Source: Dermatophagoides farinae (Eukaryota > Arthropoda > Arachnida > Sarcoptiformes > Pyroglyphidae). From it: a stretch of 64,000 nucleotides of DNA. Positions 1 to 12,821 of this stretch are shown here, in pieces. The notes beneath the pieces are model-generated. The model searched no databases. It was not told the DNA's origin and was given only the letters and a program-made list of their open reading frames with translations. Location of the stretch: assembly GCF_024713945.1 (NCBI RefSeq), contig NC_134684.1, positions 1,841,001 to 1,905,000 of the forward strand, in the 5' to 3' direction. Both the position numbers and the translations under genes were made by a program. Numbering within the stretch: the stretch's first letter is position 1; each line of letters starts with the position of its first letter.

Positions 1-355
1 ATACGATCAATGATGATGATGTTCTGAAATTGAATCGATCAAAGATGATGGTTAAAAGAAGAAGAAGAAGCAAAAAATTAATAGCCCCATCGTTAATAGA
101 TTTTCCATTGAAGTTTAGATAGATATCAGTTTTTGAAGTAGTCTTCTAGCTCCAGAATTCTTTCATAATTATACAGTAGGAAAAAAATCAAATTCATTCA
201 CATTCTGTTTTTTTTCTTTTGAAATTCTGAAATTTTTTCAAATTGAATAAATTGTTTTTTAAACAAGAATTTAGTTAACATTTAATTAAGAATTAGTTAT
301 TATTATTAATAAAGACGTAATGTTTTGGGATTGAAAATTAAGTGCATTTAATTTT

Positions 356-386
<31 letters not shown>

Positions 387-2676
387 ATGTGATCGTAATC
401 ATTACCAACCACTACTGTACTGTTATGTTTGAAATGAAATGGATGATGATTTCCACCATTGTTGTTGTTGATGATGAAAGCAATTGATAAAGGCAAAATG
501 TTTGGAAAATTATTCTGTTCAATGATCAGAGAGGGAGAGAGAGAGGATATAAACGACGACAATTGAATTCAACTTGTGAAACGGTCGACCAACAATTTCT
601 ACAATATCCCTATGTGATATATACAGCTAAATTTAATTATGTTGATTGCTCTGATGTTGTTGTTGTTGTTGTCGTTCGATTTTGTTTTCGATATATTTAT
701 GTGTTCATGGATCCAAGTGACAAACTCCGGAGGTTTTTTTTCATTTTCTTACCCCTCTTTTTTTTCCTGTTATTGCTACAGATTCTTACGTCAATATAGT
801 CACATTGAGAATTCAATCAAAAAACATCAATAACGACGACGATGTATGTTTTGCACAACAACAACAAATTTGAATCATCATTGAGCATTCCCATTTTTTT
901 TTTGCTGTATGTTTTGTTGTCATTGTCGTTATATATTTGTTGTATGGGCAATGCAATTGCCTTAATTTTTCACTTTTCATTCGCACACTACTTATATTTT
1001 GATGTTGGTATGTGCTGCCGATGATTTCATATATAATAATAATAATACCACACATTCTCACTTACACACAGATATACTTCCTTTACTGCCAAAAAAAAAA
1101 CTATAAGTTCTGGTTCGTGTATTATATATTTGGATGCTTTGGTTAGTATTGCCTATGTATGCACAATGAATTTTTTTTTGTGTGTGTCTCAACAGCCTCA
1201 ATTCCCTTAGCGATATTCAATTTAATTGACAACTTTTTTTCCCGTTCATTTATTCTCTCTCTCTCTCTCTATACACACACACAAAAATACGATCCTGTTT
1301 CGTAATTTTGTTGGGCATCGAACCTTCTTCTTCTGTATAATGTACAACCTATGTGCTTGATTCTGGGTGGTATCATTGATTACATTGCATTGAACGTACA
1401 TTTTTTTTTGTTTGTTTGTTTGTCACCAAAGAATACCGTCAAAATGGATATGATTATTATTTACCGAAAAAAAATACGCTACATTATATATATAGGGATT
1501 CTGATGTTGCCTTGTGATCGCAATATGGTGGTGATTGTAGTTCACTTTTCATAAACAAATTTATTTGAGCTATGACCGAATTAGATCCCTCTAAATGAGA
1601 TCGAATAGAAGAATGGGAAGATTGAACAATGTTCATTTTAGCATGATAATCACCATTGATAACTATGATGATGATGATGATGATGGTGATGATGCGCATA
1701 GTATACATCAATCAGATTTACAGGATATTGTATATATATATTCTGGAAAAAAACGTCCTGATATTTTCTTTTTTTTTTTACTTTTAACTGTATTATTTCA
1801 TCATATGCTAAGCTAAGCATAAAAATGTTTAGAGAAGAATAAAAAAAAACCTAAACCAAACCAACCAGATATATGTCGGAAATTGCCTTCAAGAAGAAAT
1901 TGGCAAGACTCCAATTACTGAAATTACATTAACGACAACGATAGCGATTCCGATCTAATTTATAATATGATAATGGAATTAATTCAAACAAATTGATCAT
2001 ATCACCACTATATCATCATCATTATAATCATCAAAAGGAGATATTGAGAGACAATCAAGTTGGCTATTTGGGCATATTTTTTTTCACATCGCTACATAAA
2101 TCCAATACTTATTCATTACCATTAGTGATATATTCTTACCATTATATATCAGTGGTATTTTGATCAATGATACTATAATTCACAGTGCATCACATTATGG
2201 AACCAATTCTCAATTCAATTATTCTAATTTATTTTGTTTTTATTATCATTATTATTATCGCCTTAGGTAAATATTGACAGCATTCAAAAAATTGATAAAT
2301 TCTTCAATTCTTTTGAATTTTGAAATTAAATTTTAGACACTGATTTTCATCATAAATTCAGAGCACTTTTTTTCATTAGAATTTATTGATTTATAGTGTT
2401 AAAACATTAATGTTGAATCAAAACACCACCTATTTTTGTTAGATTTGACAATAAAAAAGATTTGAATTTGAATAATCAAAAATTCATTCGAAAATACACC
2501 GATAGATGGCTGTTCATTAATTCAACATGTCAACAAAATACGTGCGTCATCTGGTGGTTAACAAAATTGTTATTAATTGTTCTATTTTCACAATAGTCGT
2601 CATGACATGTGATCTCTATAATTTGAAATCAGTATCATCATCAGTATTTATTTATTATAATCTGTTTTAATGATTA
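1..2676. other. Intergenic region upstream of CDK7, no gene recognised
   Basis: No open frame here has recognisable protein similarity. The stretch contains a (TCA)n run around 356-386, poly-T and CA tracts, and short frames made of simple sequence. The last 200 bases are presumably the CDK7 promoter and 5' UTR. They contain a CTCF-like word on the reverse strand at 2545-2557 and a related AGATGGC word near 2504-2510. A remote exon of a neighbouring gene cannot be excluded. Confidence 0.6.
356..386. repeat. (TCA/ATC)n microsatellite
   Basis: About ten uninterrupted trinucleotide units are seen directly. The same GAT/ATC unit recurs throughout the window and is a general property of this genome. 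Confidence 0.9.
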
Positions 2677-3885
2677 ATGATGAATAACAAAAAACGAAAA
2701 GCGTCAGGAGCTTCGAAAAAGAAACGCTATGAGAAAATTGAATTCCTTGGAGAAGGTCAATTTGCCTATGTGTATAAAGCTCGAGATGTACAAACCGATC
2801 AAATCGTAGCTGTCAAGAAGGTTTGTATGAATCTTTAAATCTGTAAATTCGCTAAATTTTCTATTGTTAGATCAAACTTGGATCTCGATTTGAGGCACGC
2901 GATGGAATTAATCGGACCGCGCTGAGAGAGATCAAGATTTTGCAAGAATTATCTCATGAGAACATAATCGGGGTAAGTCTCCATTCATCAATATGATTTG
3001 TAAAGCCATGACATTTCGTTTCTTTCATTGAAGCTATTAGACGTATTTGGTCATGTTTCAGATGTTTCACTTGTTTTCGAATACATGCTTACTGATCTAG
3101 AAGTAATCATAAAAGATATAAACATATTTTTGACTCCTGCTAATGTTAAATCATACATAATAATGACCCTTAAAGGTCTTGAATACCTGCACACCAAATG
3201 GATATTACATCGTGATCTCAAACCAAACAATCTGCTTATTGATGGTAATGGCGTGCTCAAGATTGGAGATTTCGGTTTAGCTAAATCTTTTGGTTCACCA
3301 ACAAGAATACTTACAAATCAGGTCGTAACTCGTTGGTATCGTGCACCGGAATTATTATACGGTGCTCGTATGTACGGTACCGGTGTCGATATATGGTCCA
3401 TTGGTTGTATCATCGCCGAATTAGTCATACGATTACCATTTTTCCAAGGCCAAAGTGATCTAGATCAAATGCTTAAAATATTCCAAGTGATGGGCACACC
3501 AAATGAAACTAATTGGCCAGGTGTAACAAACCTACCGGATTATGTGAAATTTAATGTGTTAGAGCCTGTACCATTTGAAAACATATTCACAGCTATCAAA
3601 GAAGATTTAATACAAGTTCTTCAATCAATGCTGGCGTTGGACCCTAATCGTCGATGTACATGTTCACAAGCATTACAAATGGCCTACTTTCACAATGATC
3701 CACCACCAACGCCTACACATTTATTACCGAAAGTAAAAAACGAGATATCTTCGGAGGATATTACAATCACTGATCAAGCATCAGGTGAACCAACCATGAG
3801 TGGCACTAAAAGAGCCAATCTGTTTAGTTTGGATAATGTGGTGGCACCACCACATGTAAAACGATTAAATTTCGATGATGATTGA
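2677..3885 (+). CDS. CDK7: Cyclin-dependent kinase 7 (CAK / TFIIH kinase)
   Basis: Exons join(2677..2820, 2871..2972, 3034..3885); GT-AG introns of 50 and 61 bases; 365 residues (human about 346). CDK7 with cyclin H and MAT1 activates cell-cycle CDKs and, inside TFIIH, phosphorylates the RNA polymerase II CTD in the nucleus. The protein has a basic N-terminus, the glycine loop [11 protein letters not shown] (about 25-35), catalytic Lys47, the CDK7-type NRTALRE helix (62-68, in place of PSTAIRE), HRDLKPNN with Asp143, and DFG at 161-163. The activation segment carries Ser170 and Thr176 in the positions of the two CDK7 T-loop phosphosites, before [19 protein letters not shown]. The C-terminus is short and basic (GTKRANLF). 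The start is the first of two consecutive ATGs. A five-codon upstream frame (2670-2687) overlaps it. AATAAA lies at 3905-3910. Confidence 0.96.
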
Positions 3886-4047
3886 CATCAATTATTGTTT
3901 ATGTAATAAAATAATAAAATAATGATGATTGTCATGCAACAATAAATAGCCGTTCTACAAATATAATACAAATAGATAATATATACGGATGTGCATCCTA
4001 ATAAATGTATGATCCATGTATGTACAAATGACCAATTAGTGTCGAGG

Positions 4048-7000
4048 TTAGATAAGCCGTTCTTCTGGTGGTGGTTTCAGAATCTCTCCAGCAGAATTTC
4101 CAAACATTTCCTGAGTCGATGGTGAATATGTGCCACGTGTTGCTCGAGCACGTTTTATGCTTCGAAATACAACCAACATGATGACTGCCAAAGCTATAGT
4201 CATTATGGCACCCACAGATGCAATCAATATGACCACAAGGTTGATTCGTTTCTGTATGTTCAACAAAAATTAAACCAAATGAATTGCATAGATCAAAATC
4301 AGTGTCAAACCTTTTTCTCACAAATTAGTCCTTCATAATCGTCCGAACAGATGCAATAATAGCCACGACCTGACTGGACACATGTTCCACCATTCTGGCA
4401 AAGACCAGTGGCCATTGAGCAATCATAGATTGGGTCACAAAGCGAGCGATTATATAATCCAGCCGGATTAGGTAGGCAAGCACAAAGGTTATGTTGTATA
4501 TGTGACATTTTTTTCACACAATGTGAATGCTCTGGATGACATTCGGGCATGTAACAAGATCGGCGTCGATCACAACGTTCGCCTAACCAGCCGATCGTAC
4601 ATTCGCAAATATAGGAATCGTTACTTTTCTTCAAACACGTAGCTCCATTTCGGCATGGCGATGAAATGCATGGATCGATCAGATATTGGCACATTTTCCC
4701 CTCAAATCCGTAAATACACTGACATGAATAGGAATTGATTTCATCGATACAAATACCTCCATTCTGACAATGGTTAATTTGGCAATCGTCTTTGTTGATC
4801 TCACAATCGATGCCTTCGAATCCTGGTACACAGGTACAAGTATAACCAACCGCTTGATGACTATGACGCAAAACCGTCAATTCGTCCAGTTCATATTTGT
4901 CGCGAAAATTCTGTCCAAACAATGATGCATCGTGAGCTTTCTGCTGACAGGTACCACCATTTTGACATGGATTTGATTCACATTCATCGATGTCAATCTC
5001 ACAATGATGGCCCGTGAACCCAGGTCGACAATGACAACTGTAATTAAGATGCAAATCTTCGCATCTAAGCGTCCCCAATTGAGAACAAGGCATTGGTTCA
5101 CAGTCATTAATTTCTTTCTCACAATGTGGGCCATCAAATCCGGTTTCCGTACAATTACATTCGAATGCATTTACCAAATCGATGCAGCGGCCACCATTCA
5201 GACAAGGATCATTGTCGTTGTTAACTGATTCGGCACATTCATCAACGTCTTTTTCACAATGATCCCCTTCAAATCCAGGTAAACATTCGCATTCATAGGT
5301 GCCATTACGATTCAGACAGGTACCATTGTTCATACACGGACTTATGACGCATTCATCAACGTCTTTTTCACAATGAATGCCTTCAAATCCATGATGGCAT
5401 TCGCAATGGTAGCTAGCTAATTCATTGACACAGCTACCACCATTCTGACATGGATTCTGAATACATTCATCAATGTCCAACTGACATTGTGAGCCTTGAA
5501 TGCCTGAAGGACAATGGCAAAGATATCCACCGATCAAATCAGTACAGGTTCCACCATTTTCACAAGGATTCGATTTGCATTCATCTACTTCTAACTCACA
5601 ATTCTTGCCGGAATATTCAGGTGGACAATCGCATTCATAAGTAGACTGTAGATTTTTGCAAGTACCATTGTTTTGGCATGGACCAGAAAGACATTCATCA
5701 ATGTCCAGTTGACATAATGGACCGGTATAACCAGGCCTACAATAACATTCGAACGAGCCAGGTTGATTGACACATAAGCCATGAACACATGGATGGTGTA
5801 CTGAGCATTCATCGATATCATGTTCGCAAAATTGGCCCTCATATCCGGTTGCACAGTAGCAGCTATAATCTGTCAGGTTATTCAAACACGTTCCATTCTG
5901 ACATTTATGCTTTTTGCAATGATCGATACGGTTTTTGCATCCGATACCTTCGAAACCTGGAGAACATTCACAACGGTATCCGTTGACTAAGTCGATACAA
6001 ATCTGCCCATTACTACAGTTATGTTGAGCACAATCATCGATGTTAATTTCACAATTATCACCTGTCATTTAATGGTAATAGTGAGCTAGGCTGAATACAT
6101 TGTTTCTATAGAGCTTACCGGTGAATCCCAATGAACAGCTACAATTGTATGATAAGAAATCCTGAGCAGTCAGACAATGGCCTCCATTTTGACATGGATT
6201 TTCTTCCGGTGATTGGCATGGATTCCATATGTTTGTACAGTTTGCACCATAATAAGGTGGAATACATTGGCACGTGTAATTGCTGATTCCGTCCACACAG
6301 TGACCACCATTCGAACATGGATTCGGTTTTGGACAATCATCGATATTGTGCTCACAATTTTTTCCTATAGTCAAAGATTATTGATTATTATTAACAAATG
6401 AAATGCCAAAAAAATTATCGATACGAACCGTCGAATCCATCAATACATTGACAAACGGCAAGACCATCGGGTCCATTGATTTGACAATGGCCATTGTTGA
6501 GACAATTGATTGTATCACATGTGTGTAGGATATGTTCACAGTTTTCACCATGATAACCTAACCATTGGATATCATTAAAATCGTTGATATAATACAATTT
6601 GAATTGGGATAACATCAATTATTAAACATACCCGGTTTGCAAATGCAACTTGGCATGGTTGAATTTTCAATAAGGCTGCATGTGGCACCATTTTGGCAGT
6701 TGTGATTCATTCCACAAGCTTGATTACGGTATTCACAACGTGGTCCACTGAAATTTCCAGTGCAAAAACAATAAACTTCAGCATCACTGACCACTAAACA
6801 TTGGCCCAAATTCTGACAATGGCCATGTCGACAACGACAGAATTCATCTACACATTCAGAGTGTTCGGGACAATCGTCATTCGATTGACATTTTAATTCG
6901 GCATCGATTCCAAAATGTCCATCTCGACTAATCAATGGGTTGTTTGTAGACGATTCGATTAACGATAAGGACGACGGTGGTATTATAGTCATTGTTTCAT

Positions 7001-7277
7001 TTCTCGATTCTTCAATTGAATCTGATGATGAATGACTTATGTTAGCATCTTCGTTTGTCATGTTTAGTACGGCCACTATGGGTCCGGTAGTTGTCGGGGC
7101 AGTTTGTTCGTCATCGTTGTGATGTAACCAAGAATTCGAAGACCATGGCTGGTCATCGCTAATGGTTGTATATGGCAGTGATTGACAATCTAAAATTGAT
7201 ACCAGTGTCAGAATAATGAAGACAGTGGCCAGAACTAATGGACATTTTGATCGTCTGGATATTCTGATTGTCGGCAT
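4048..7277 (-). CDS. crb: Crumbs-type polarity protein with an EGF-only ectodomain
   Basis: Exons complement(join(4048..4251, 4311..6061, 6119..6364, 6429..6557, 6632..7277)); 991 residues, all phases consistent. A signal peptide (ATG at 7277; an in-frame ATG at 7310 is the alternative) is followed by a Ser/Thr-rich segment and about 19-20 EGF modules, many calcium-binding (IDEC/VDEC). One transmembrane helix (about 930-950) follows, then a short tail. The tail carries the Crumbs juxtamembrane FERM-binding motif RATRGTYSPS and the C-terminal PDZ ligand ERLI after KPPPE, so identity as a Crumbs-family apical polarity protein rests mainly on this tail. Family knowledge: the tail binds PALS1/Stardust, Par6 and FERM proteins. 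Odd: no laminin-G domain is visible between signal peptide and membrane, whereas fly and vertebrate CRB1/2 have several. EGF 16 has a roughly 30-residue insertion. CDK7 is convergent, 162 bases away. Confidence 0.9.
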
Positions 7278-9115
7278 AGTTTTGATGAATAAATAACACA
7301 GTATTAACATATAGAATATGTGGAATAATGTAGCTAGAAAGTAGGATGATTTGATCTATAAATTAGCCATTTGAATACGGAACAATCGATGATCGTAATC
7401 ATGTGAATGTAGTTGATTGTAAAATAGTCTTCATCCAAATGACAACCAATTGGACGATGATTGTAGCATTATACATCCGGTGATTATTATGTAAAATAAT
7501 GATTGTGTGATTTTACAATGAATTTTACAGCCAATTGTTAATTTGGCCTATTGTTGGCCTAAAGTGAAAGGGATGATTTTAGTCACCAAGTCAGTCAGTC
7601 AGTCAATTTCATTCAATCAATCAAGGAAACGATCGATCTACAAATCTATTCATTCATTCATATCATTCACTGTATTCACAATGATTGTTTGTCACATTTA
7701 TAATATATGCATAATCAAAACTGGATGCTACTCTCTAAATTAATGTGGCTAGTTTATATAAACTTCCTCATCATCAAATTTATATACAACACAAACACAT
7801 TATTAAACAACAAGTTGAGCTGATTCAAGTTTAGGTCCATAGACTCCCACCACAATTGTAATCATTATTTTGGTCACAATATGACAAAAACGGTTACTTT
7901 AAAAAATTTTTATAGAGACGACGATAATTTCTTTGCGAAATTGAAACCATTGAGCACTTTTTTTTCTACAGTTAATAAGCATCGACGTCACTAGTTTATC
8001 AAACAAACAAACAGGTAAGATGCACTCGGCATGACTCATAATGTAGCTTTCCATTAGTGGTTAAAAAGCCAGCCATCACAATCATCATCAACAGGTATAT
8101 TGTGTTATTCTATGTTACTCAATTTGTTGTGTGTGTGTGCGTGTGTGTGTTTATATATTATATTCCACTGCCTCTGCCCTTTGGCCACAATAAACAATGA
8201 ATCCATTCAGATGGTGAGCGCAACCAACTGTTGCCATGACCACCGCCACTTGTCCTGAATTCGCACACATCACATCATCATCATCAGTTTTATTATTCGA
8301 AAATGAGCAATGTTTTCAAATTTTCAAAAAGTTCCAAAAGCGTAAAATAAAATTTTTGTAAGCCATAATTATCAGAGAGCCAACTGATGAATAATATCGA
8401 TGGAATATGGTTGAACCAGGCTCATGCTTCATATAGCAAGAAAATTTTTCAATTTTAATTTTTTTTTCCAACAAACCTAACTCTTTCAAAACTAGCCGTA
8501 GCCAATAATTTTAATTTTATTGCATTTTAAATTATTTTAAAAATTTGAAAACAACATCAGCAACAGTTTTTATTTAATGTTTCATCAATGAATTATTAAG
8601 AATTCTTATTGTTTAAAAATTATTTCATTGTTTTACAAACAATTACAATTACATGTAATACAATACATTGGATTGATAATAGAATGAATGAATGATGATT
8701 AATAATTAATTAATTTACGAATTTATCATTGGGGAGGAAAAATTATGATATTTTCACACTTCTAAGACCCACCCTTACAATTTAAAATTGATATACAATG
8801 TTCAAATAACAAACGTCCTATATGAACAGACGCCTTTTTACAAAGTTGTTTTGATGCACATTTGAGTTTGAGTATTTTTTTTTATTTTTATATTTATTAT
8901 TAAGCAAAGGCATAAAGTGATAACTGTTAACTGCATCAATATCAAAAATCGGTGACGAACTGATCTTGTGTGTAATAAATTATTACTCGTATATATATAC
9001 GAATTTTATTTTGCCTTGGTTTTGGCGTCATTGGATTATATGTAATCCTATCCATTGTCTGTTTGTGTGCGTGTTTTTTTTCATTTTTTATTTTTTTCAT
9101 TAGAACATTAGCACA
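7278..9115. promoter_or_regulatory. Shared upstream region of the Crumbs-type gene and CHMP4
   Basis: The two flanking genes are transcribed away from each other. No coding segment was recognised. The segment holds tandem AGTC units near 7590-7605, CA/TG tracts near 8130-8150 and several poly-T runs. A pyrimidine tract ending in TTTTTTCATTAG at about 9104, 12 bases before the CHMP4 ATG, may be the acceptor of a 5' UTR intron. Core promoter elements were not identified with confidence. Confidence 0.4.
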
Positions 9116-9885
9116 ATGTCATTTTTTTCTAATTTATTCGGTGGTAAATCAAAAACCAAGGCACCAACGCCTGGTGAAGCGATCCAACGGCTTCGAGATG
9201 TCGAAGAAATGCTTACGAAAAAGGTAGATTTCCTTGAAAAGAAACGTGATGAAGAACTGTTGATAATCAAGAAAAATGGTACCAAAAATAAACGAGTCTC
9301 ATTGCAAGCTTTAAAACGAAAGAAACGTATCGAGAAACAACTCGAACAAATCGATGGTAAGTTTTGGTATATTGATATTCTACTAATTTTAATTTAATTT
9401 GTTCATCTTTCAGGTACATTAACAACGATCGAGTATCAACGTGAAGCATTGGAAAATGCCAATACCAATACCGAAGTGTTGAAGATCATGGGCGGTGCCG
9501 CCAAAGCCTTGAAACAAGCTCACGACAATATGGATATCGACAAAGTTGAAGATTTGATGGATGAAGTTCGTGAACAGCAACAAATCGCCGATGAAATATC
9601 CAATGTCATTTCCAATCCAATCGGCTTCCAGAATGATGTCGATGAGGATGACCTGTTGAAAGAGTTGGAAGATCTTGAACAAGAAGAAATCGATAAACAA
9701 TTATTGGAAACAGGTGAATCTGAACCGCTTCCCGAGGTTCCTTCTGCCGAACCTGTCAAGAAAAGTAAGTATTCACCACACTTGTTTTATCTACTAAAAA
9801 TTTATTGTTTGTTTTTACAGAAACACCTGCAAGCAAACAGAAAGATGACGACGAATTGGAAGAACTAGCTGCTTGGGCTAACTAA
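9116..9885 (+). CDS. shrb: ESCRT-III subunit CHMP4 / Snf7 (shrub)
   Basis: Exons join(9116..9356, 9414..9764, 9821..9885); 218 residues (human CHMP4B 224). Snf7/CHMP4 polymerises on endosomal, nuclear and midbody membranes to drive inward budding and membrane scission, recruited by ESCRT-II/CHMP6 or ALIX. The N-terminus MSFFSNLFGGKSK matches the family's membrane-inserting start. A basic coiled-coil half (about 20-100) and an acidic half rich in Asp/Glu (about 115-190) follow. The last residues, DDDELEELAAWAN, match the CHMP4 C-terminal helix that binds Bro1/ALIX. Both introns are short (57 and 56 bases) with GTAAGT donors. It is convergent with CTNNBL1, with 239 bases between stop codons. 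Confidence 0.95.
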
Positions 9886-10124
9886 GAAGAAGGAGCCAAA
9901 CACTCAACTGGGAGAATCTACTCAGTTTTTATCTTTACCACCCCCACACTGTTTTACTAACCCCCTTAACACACAGGCGAGGTATAGTTGTAAATACAAA
10001 CTAAACTAAAATTCCGTTCTACTCGGCCAATAATACCAAACCAACACACACACACACACCCACAAATGGTTGTTTTTGTTTTGTTCAACTAATTAAATGA
10101 TCGAATTGTTAAAATAAATTTTAA

Positions 10125-11977
10125 TCAAAACGATTGTGTACATTTCAACAGGTATTCATCCTGTGTTCGATTATCTTTTCCATTTTTCTCGTCTAGATAT
10201 TCAGTAACAATTGATTTGATCACTTGGATATGATCTGTATTACTATGCATATTGAGCAATCGATGTATCCGTTGCTTAATGGAATGTTCGACAGATGATG
10301 ATGATTCCCAACGGTTTGATGAGATCATCACAATGACCTGGTCAACTAGTTGCAGGATGAAAAGACCCCCTTCGTTCAATCGTTGTAGAAATAGTTGTTC
10401 AGCATCCTCTTGATTTGATAATGATGGATAATTATTACGATCATCGAATTGCCTTAAACGTTCCAAATATTTGAGATGTAACTCGATAAGACGTTCGGTT
10501 TTGACGAAATTTTGCTCTATAAATTTGTTTAATATACGATCTCGTAGTTCCGGACGGCTGGTAAATTTGAGTAATGCAACGATAATGACCAAGGCATGTT
10601 CTTCGATTTGATCGATCAGGGCCGCTTGTTTTCTTCGTCGACTACCACTGCCATGACCAATAATTGAATTGGGTCGTAAAAATATGGGCATAAGTACACG
10701 AAGACCGAGGATTTCGATAAATTTATCGGCCAATGTAATGAGCTGTGTGGCTATTTGATCATCAGCCACATGGCTAAAACAGTGGCTCAATAATTTCAAA
10801 GCACCAACACGCACATCAGTCGACGAATGTTTTTTTCGTTTTTCTTTTAATATCAACACCATCAGTTCAATACCTTCGGCCTTAATAAAAAGTTCCAGGT
10901 TTCGGCTAGACATGAATAAAGAACAACAAAGACAATCGTATAGGTTCTCTACGTATTCTTCTTCATCAGCAGTGGATGGATCATGTCTTTTGTAATACTA
11001 TTTTGGAAATATAAGAATAAGCAAATAATACAGAAAGTACATTTAAACTTACTGAAAGAACATGTAATAGAATGTCGATTCCATTCAATGTACCAACCAT
11101 CGTACGGTTATCAGAACTGTTCTGTAATAGTATGGACAATATCTCCGATGCATACAATTTATTCGCTGAAAATATTGGTGATTTGGATTTAAGTTTTCTA
11201 AGTAGCCAAAGGATCAATGGTCTAACATCTTTGCTCAGTTCTGGCTGGTAATCAGTAAGATTCTCAATGATTGCTGTGAATAAAATTAAATAATCAGATC
11301 AAACAAATTCATCATTAATAAATGAAACACAAACACTTACCCAACGAGTTATAAATGCCCTCAGATTCTTCGCGTACATTTTCATCTAACCGTTCCATGT
11401 TGGCCACCAATGCTACCGTTATCTGACCATCGATTAATGCATCCATTAAGCGTCCAACCTGTTCAATTTCATCCACATCATCTAGGTCGGTCAATTCTTG
11501 TATTAAAGCTACTACAGAGCAGGCAATGTCCGTATTCTCATGAGACAACAAACCTAACAATTGTGGAACTAGATTCATCTGTATGGCTGTATCATATAGT
11601 GTTGGCTGAGTGGCGATCACATGAATCTCTTTAATTATATCAAACAGTTCACATTCAGAATCCATGAATTTGGTCGGATTATCTGCGTGTTTAATACGCA
11701 TTTCTTGATTTTTCAATTGTCGACGTTCCAATTGTAACACCAAACGTTTCAATGTTTCCGAATCGATTTCATTCACATGTTCGATGCCAGTTTGAGCGAG
11801 TAATTTTTCAATATCTTTAGAATTAATATGTCCATCTCGAGCCAATGATACTGTTGGATTGTTATCCAAACGTTGTCGTTTCGATGTCGATTGACTTTCA
11901 TTGTCATCATTGTCGTCGGCATTTAAAATTCCGCTAGTATGTGGATTATATCTTAATACTTCTTCGATATTCATCAT
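10125..11977 (-). CDS. CTNNBL1: Beta-catenin-like protein 1 (spliceosome-associated)
   Basis: Exons complement(join(10125..10997, 11053..11273, 11341..11977)); 576 residues (human 563). CTNNBL1 is an armadillo-like helical protein of the PRP19-CDC5L spliceosome complex; the vertebrate protein also binds the nuclear localisation signals of CDC5L and PRP31. The N-terminus is acidic with a KRQR basic cluster. It is followed by NQEMRIKHADNPTKFMDSE, close to the family's KNQELRIKFPDNPEKFMESE, and GLLSHENTDIACSVVALIQE, close to GLLGHDNTDVSIAVVDLLQE. ANKLYASEILSILLQ and NKF...LIELHLKYL follow in family order, up to the end. Start: two adjacent ATGs at 11977 and 11974; the first is taken. The C-terminus HHs with family length, so the gene looks complete. 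Confidence 0.95.
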
Positions 11978-12222
11978 GTTTATATCTTGTGTGTATGGGA
12001 CAACAAAAAAAGTCCCACTGTTGAATTGAAAAACAATCGGTTTATAACTTGACGAGTAGCAGAAAAAATAGTTCTTGTTTTGAATTTACACATGCCAACG
12101 ATGAATTCATTCACCGCAACGGTTACATTATCTATGACGGGCCATATTTTCGGTTATTGTTGGCGCCACTAAATGAGTTTCATCATCATTTCGAATAAAT
12201 TTAATTTCTTTCGTCATCAAAC
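11978..12222. promoter_or_regulatory. Bidirectional promoter between CTNNBL1 and the RING gene
   Basis: Only 245 bases separate the two divergent start codons, so both 5' UTRs and promoters must share this stretch. It contains the word TTGGCGCCACTAAATG near 12160, which includes a palindromic GGCGCC core. Similar GCGCC words occur near 19091, 19221 and 21601. Shared regulation is an inference. Confidence 0.5.
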
Positions 12223-12821
12223 ATGGATTATAAAATCAAGATAGATAACTCAATCGCCGATCTTTGTGAAATGGCATCATTGTTGACTTGTCACTTATGG
12301 TAAGTTTACAATATAAACGATTTTTTTTTTGGTATTACATTCATTTAATTTATCGTTATAACAGTGGAAAATTCATGCATGATCCTCTTAGACTGGATTG
12401 TATGCATCGATTTTGTCGCCCGTGTTTGATGGCTCAACTGTCGAATAGCTTGGAACCAAAATGCATATTATGTCAAAAATCGTACTCAGGAAAACAACTG
12501 AAACTACAACCACAATTGGCCATGTTTATCAACACGTACACCAAATTTATGACAGAATTGCGTAACATCTTTAATAGTTCATCAGACGAAAGAATGGCAG
12601 AGATATTCGAATTTGTCTCTCGAATGAAACGTTTGGATGACCTGTCTACAAATGTTTCTAAATACTTTGCAACTGGACCACGAATCACTGAACAAGAACC
12701 TACTGAGCAAATAATATCTGGAAAAGAGGATGTTTTAGAACCACTGATGCACTTACTCACCGATAGCAGTACCATGCTGGAATGTTCCGAGTTGGATGAT
12801 TTTGATAATATTTTTTGTTAA
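12223..12821 (+). CDS. Small RING-finger protein, BARD1-like N-terminus
   Basis: Exons join(12223..12299, 12365..12821); 177 residues. A C3HC4 RING (residues about 23-65) is formed by CHLC, then CMHRFCRPC, then CILC; the intron splits the second zinc-ligand cysteine codon. The segment after it, KQLKLQPQLAMFINTYTKF, resembles the helix that follows the BARD1 RING (hydrophobic LK-x-N-x-QL spacing). That helix is used for BRCA1/BARD1 heterodimers in known proteins. The rest is helical and acidic with no recognisable ankyrin or BRCT domain. It is therefore probably a ubiquitin-ligase partner subunit, but the BARD1 link is an inference from the RING and one helix; other RING-HC families remain possible. 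It shares a promoter with CTNNBL1. AATAAA at 12845-12850. Confidence 0.85.
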
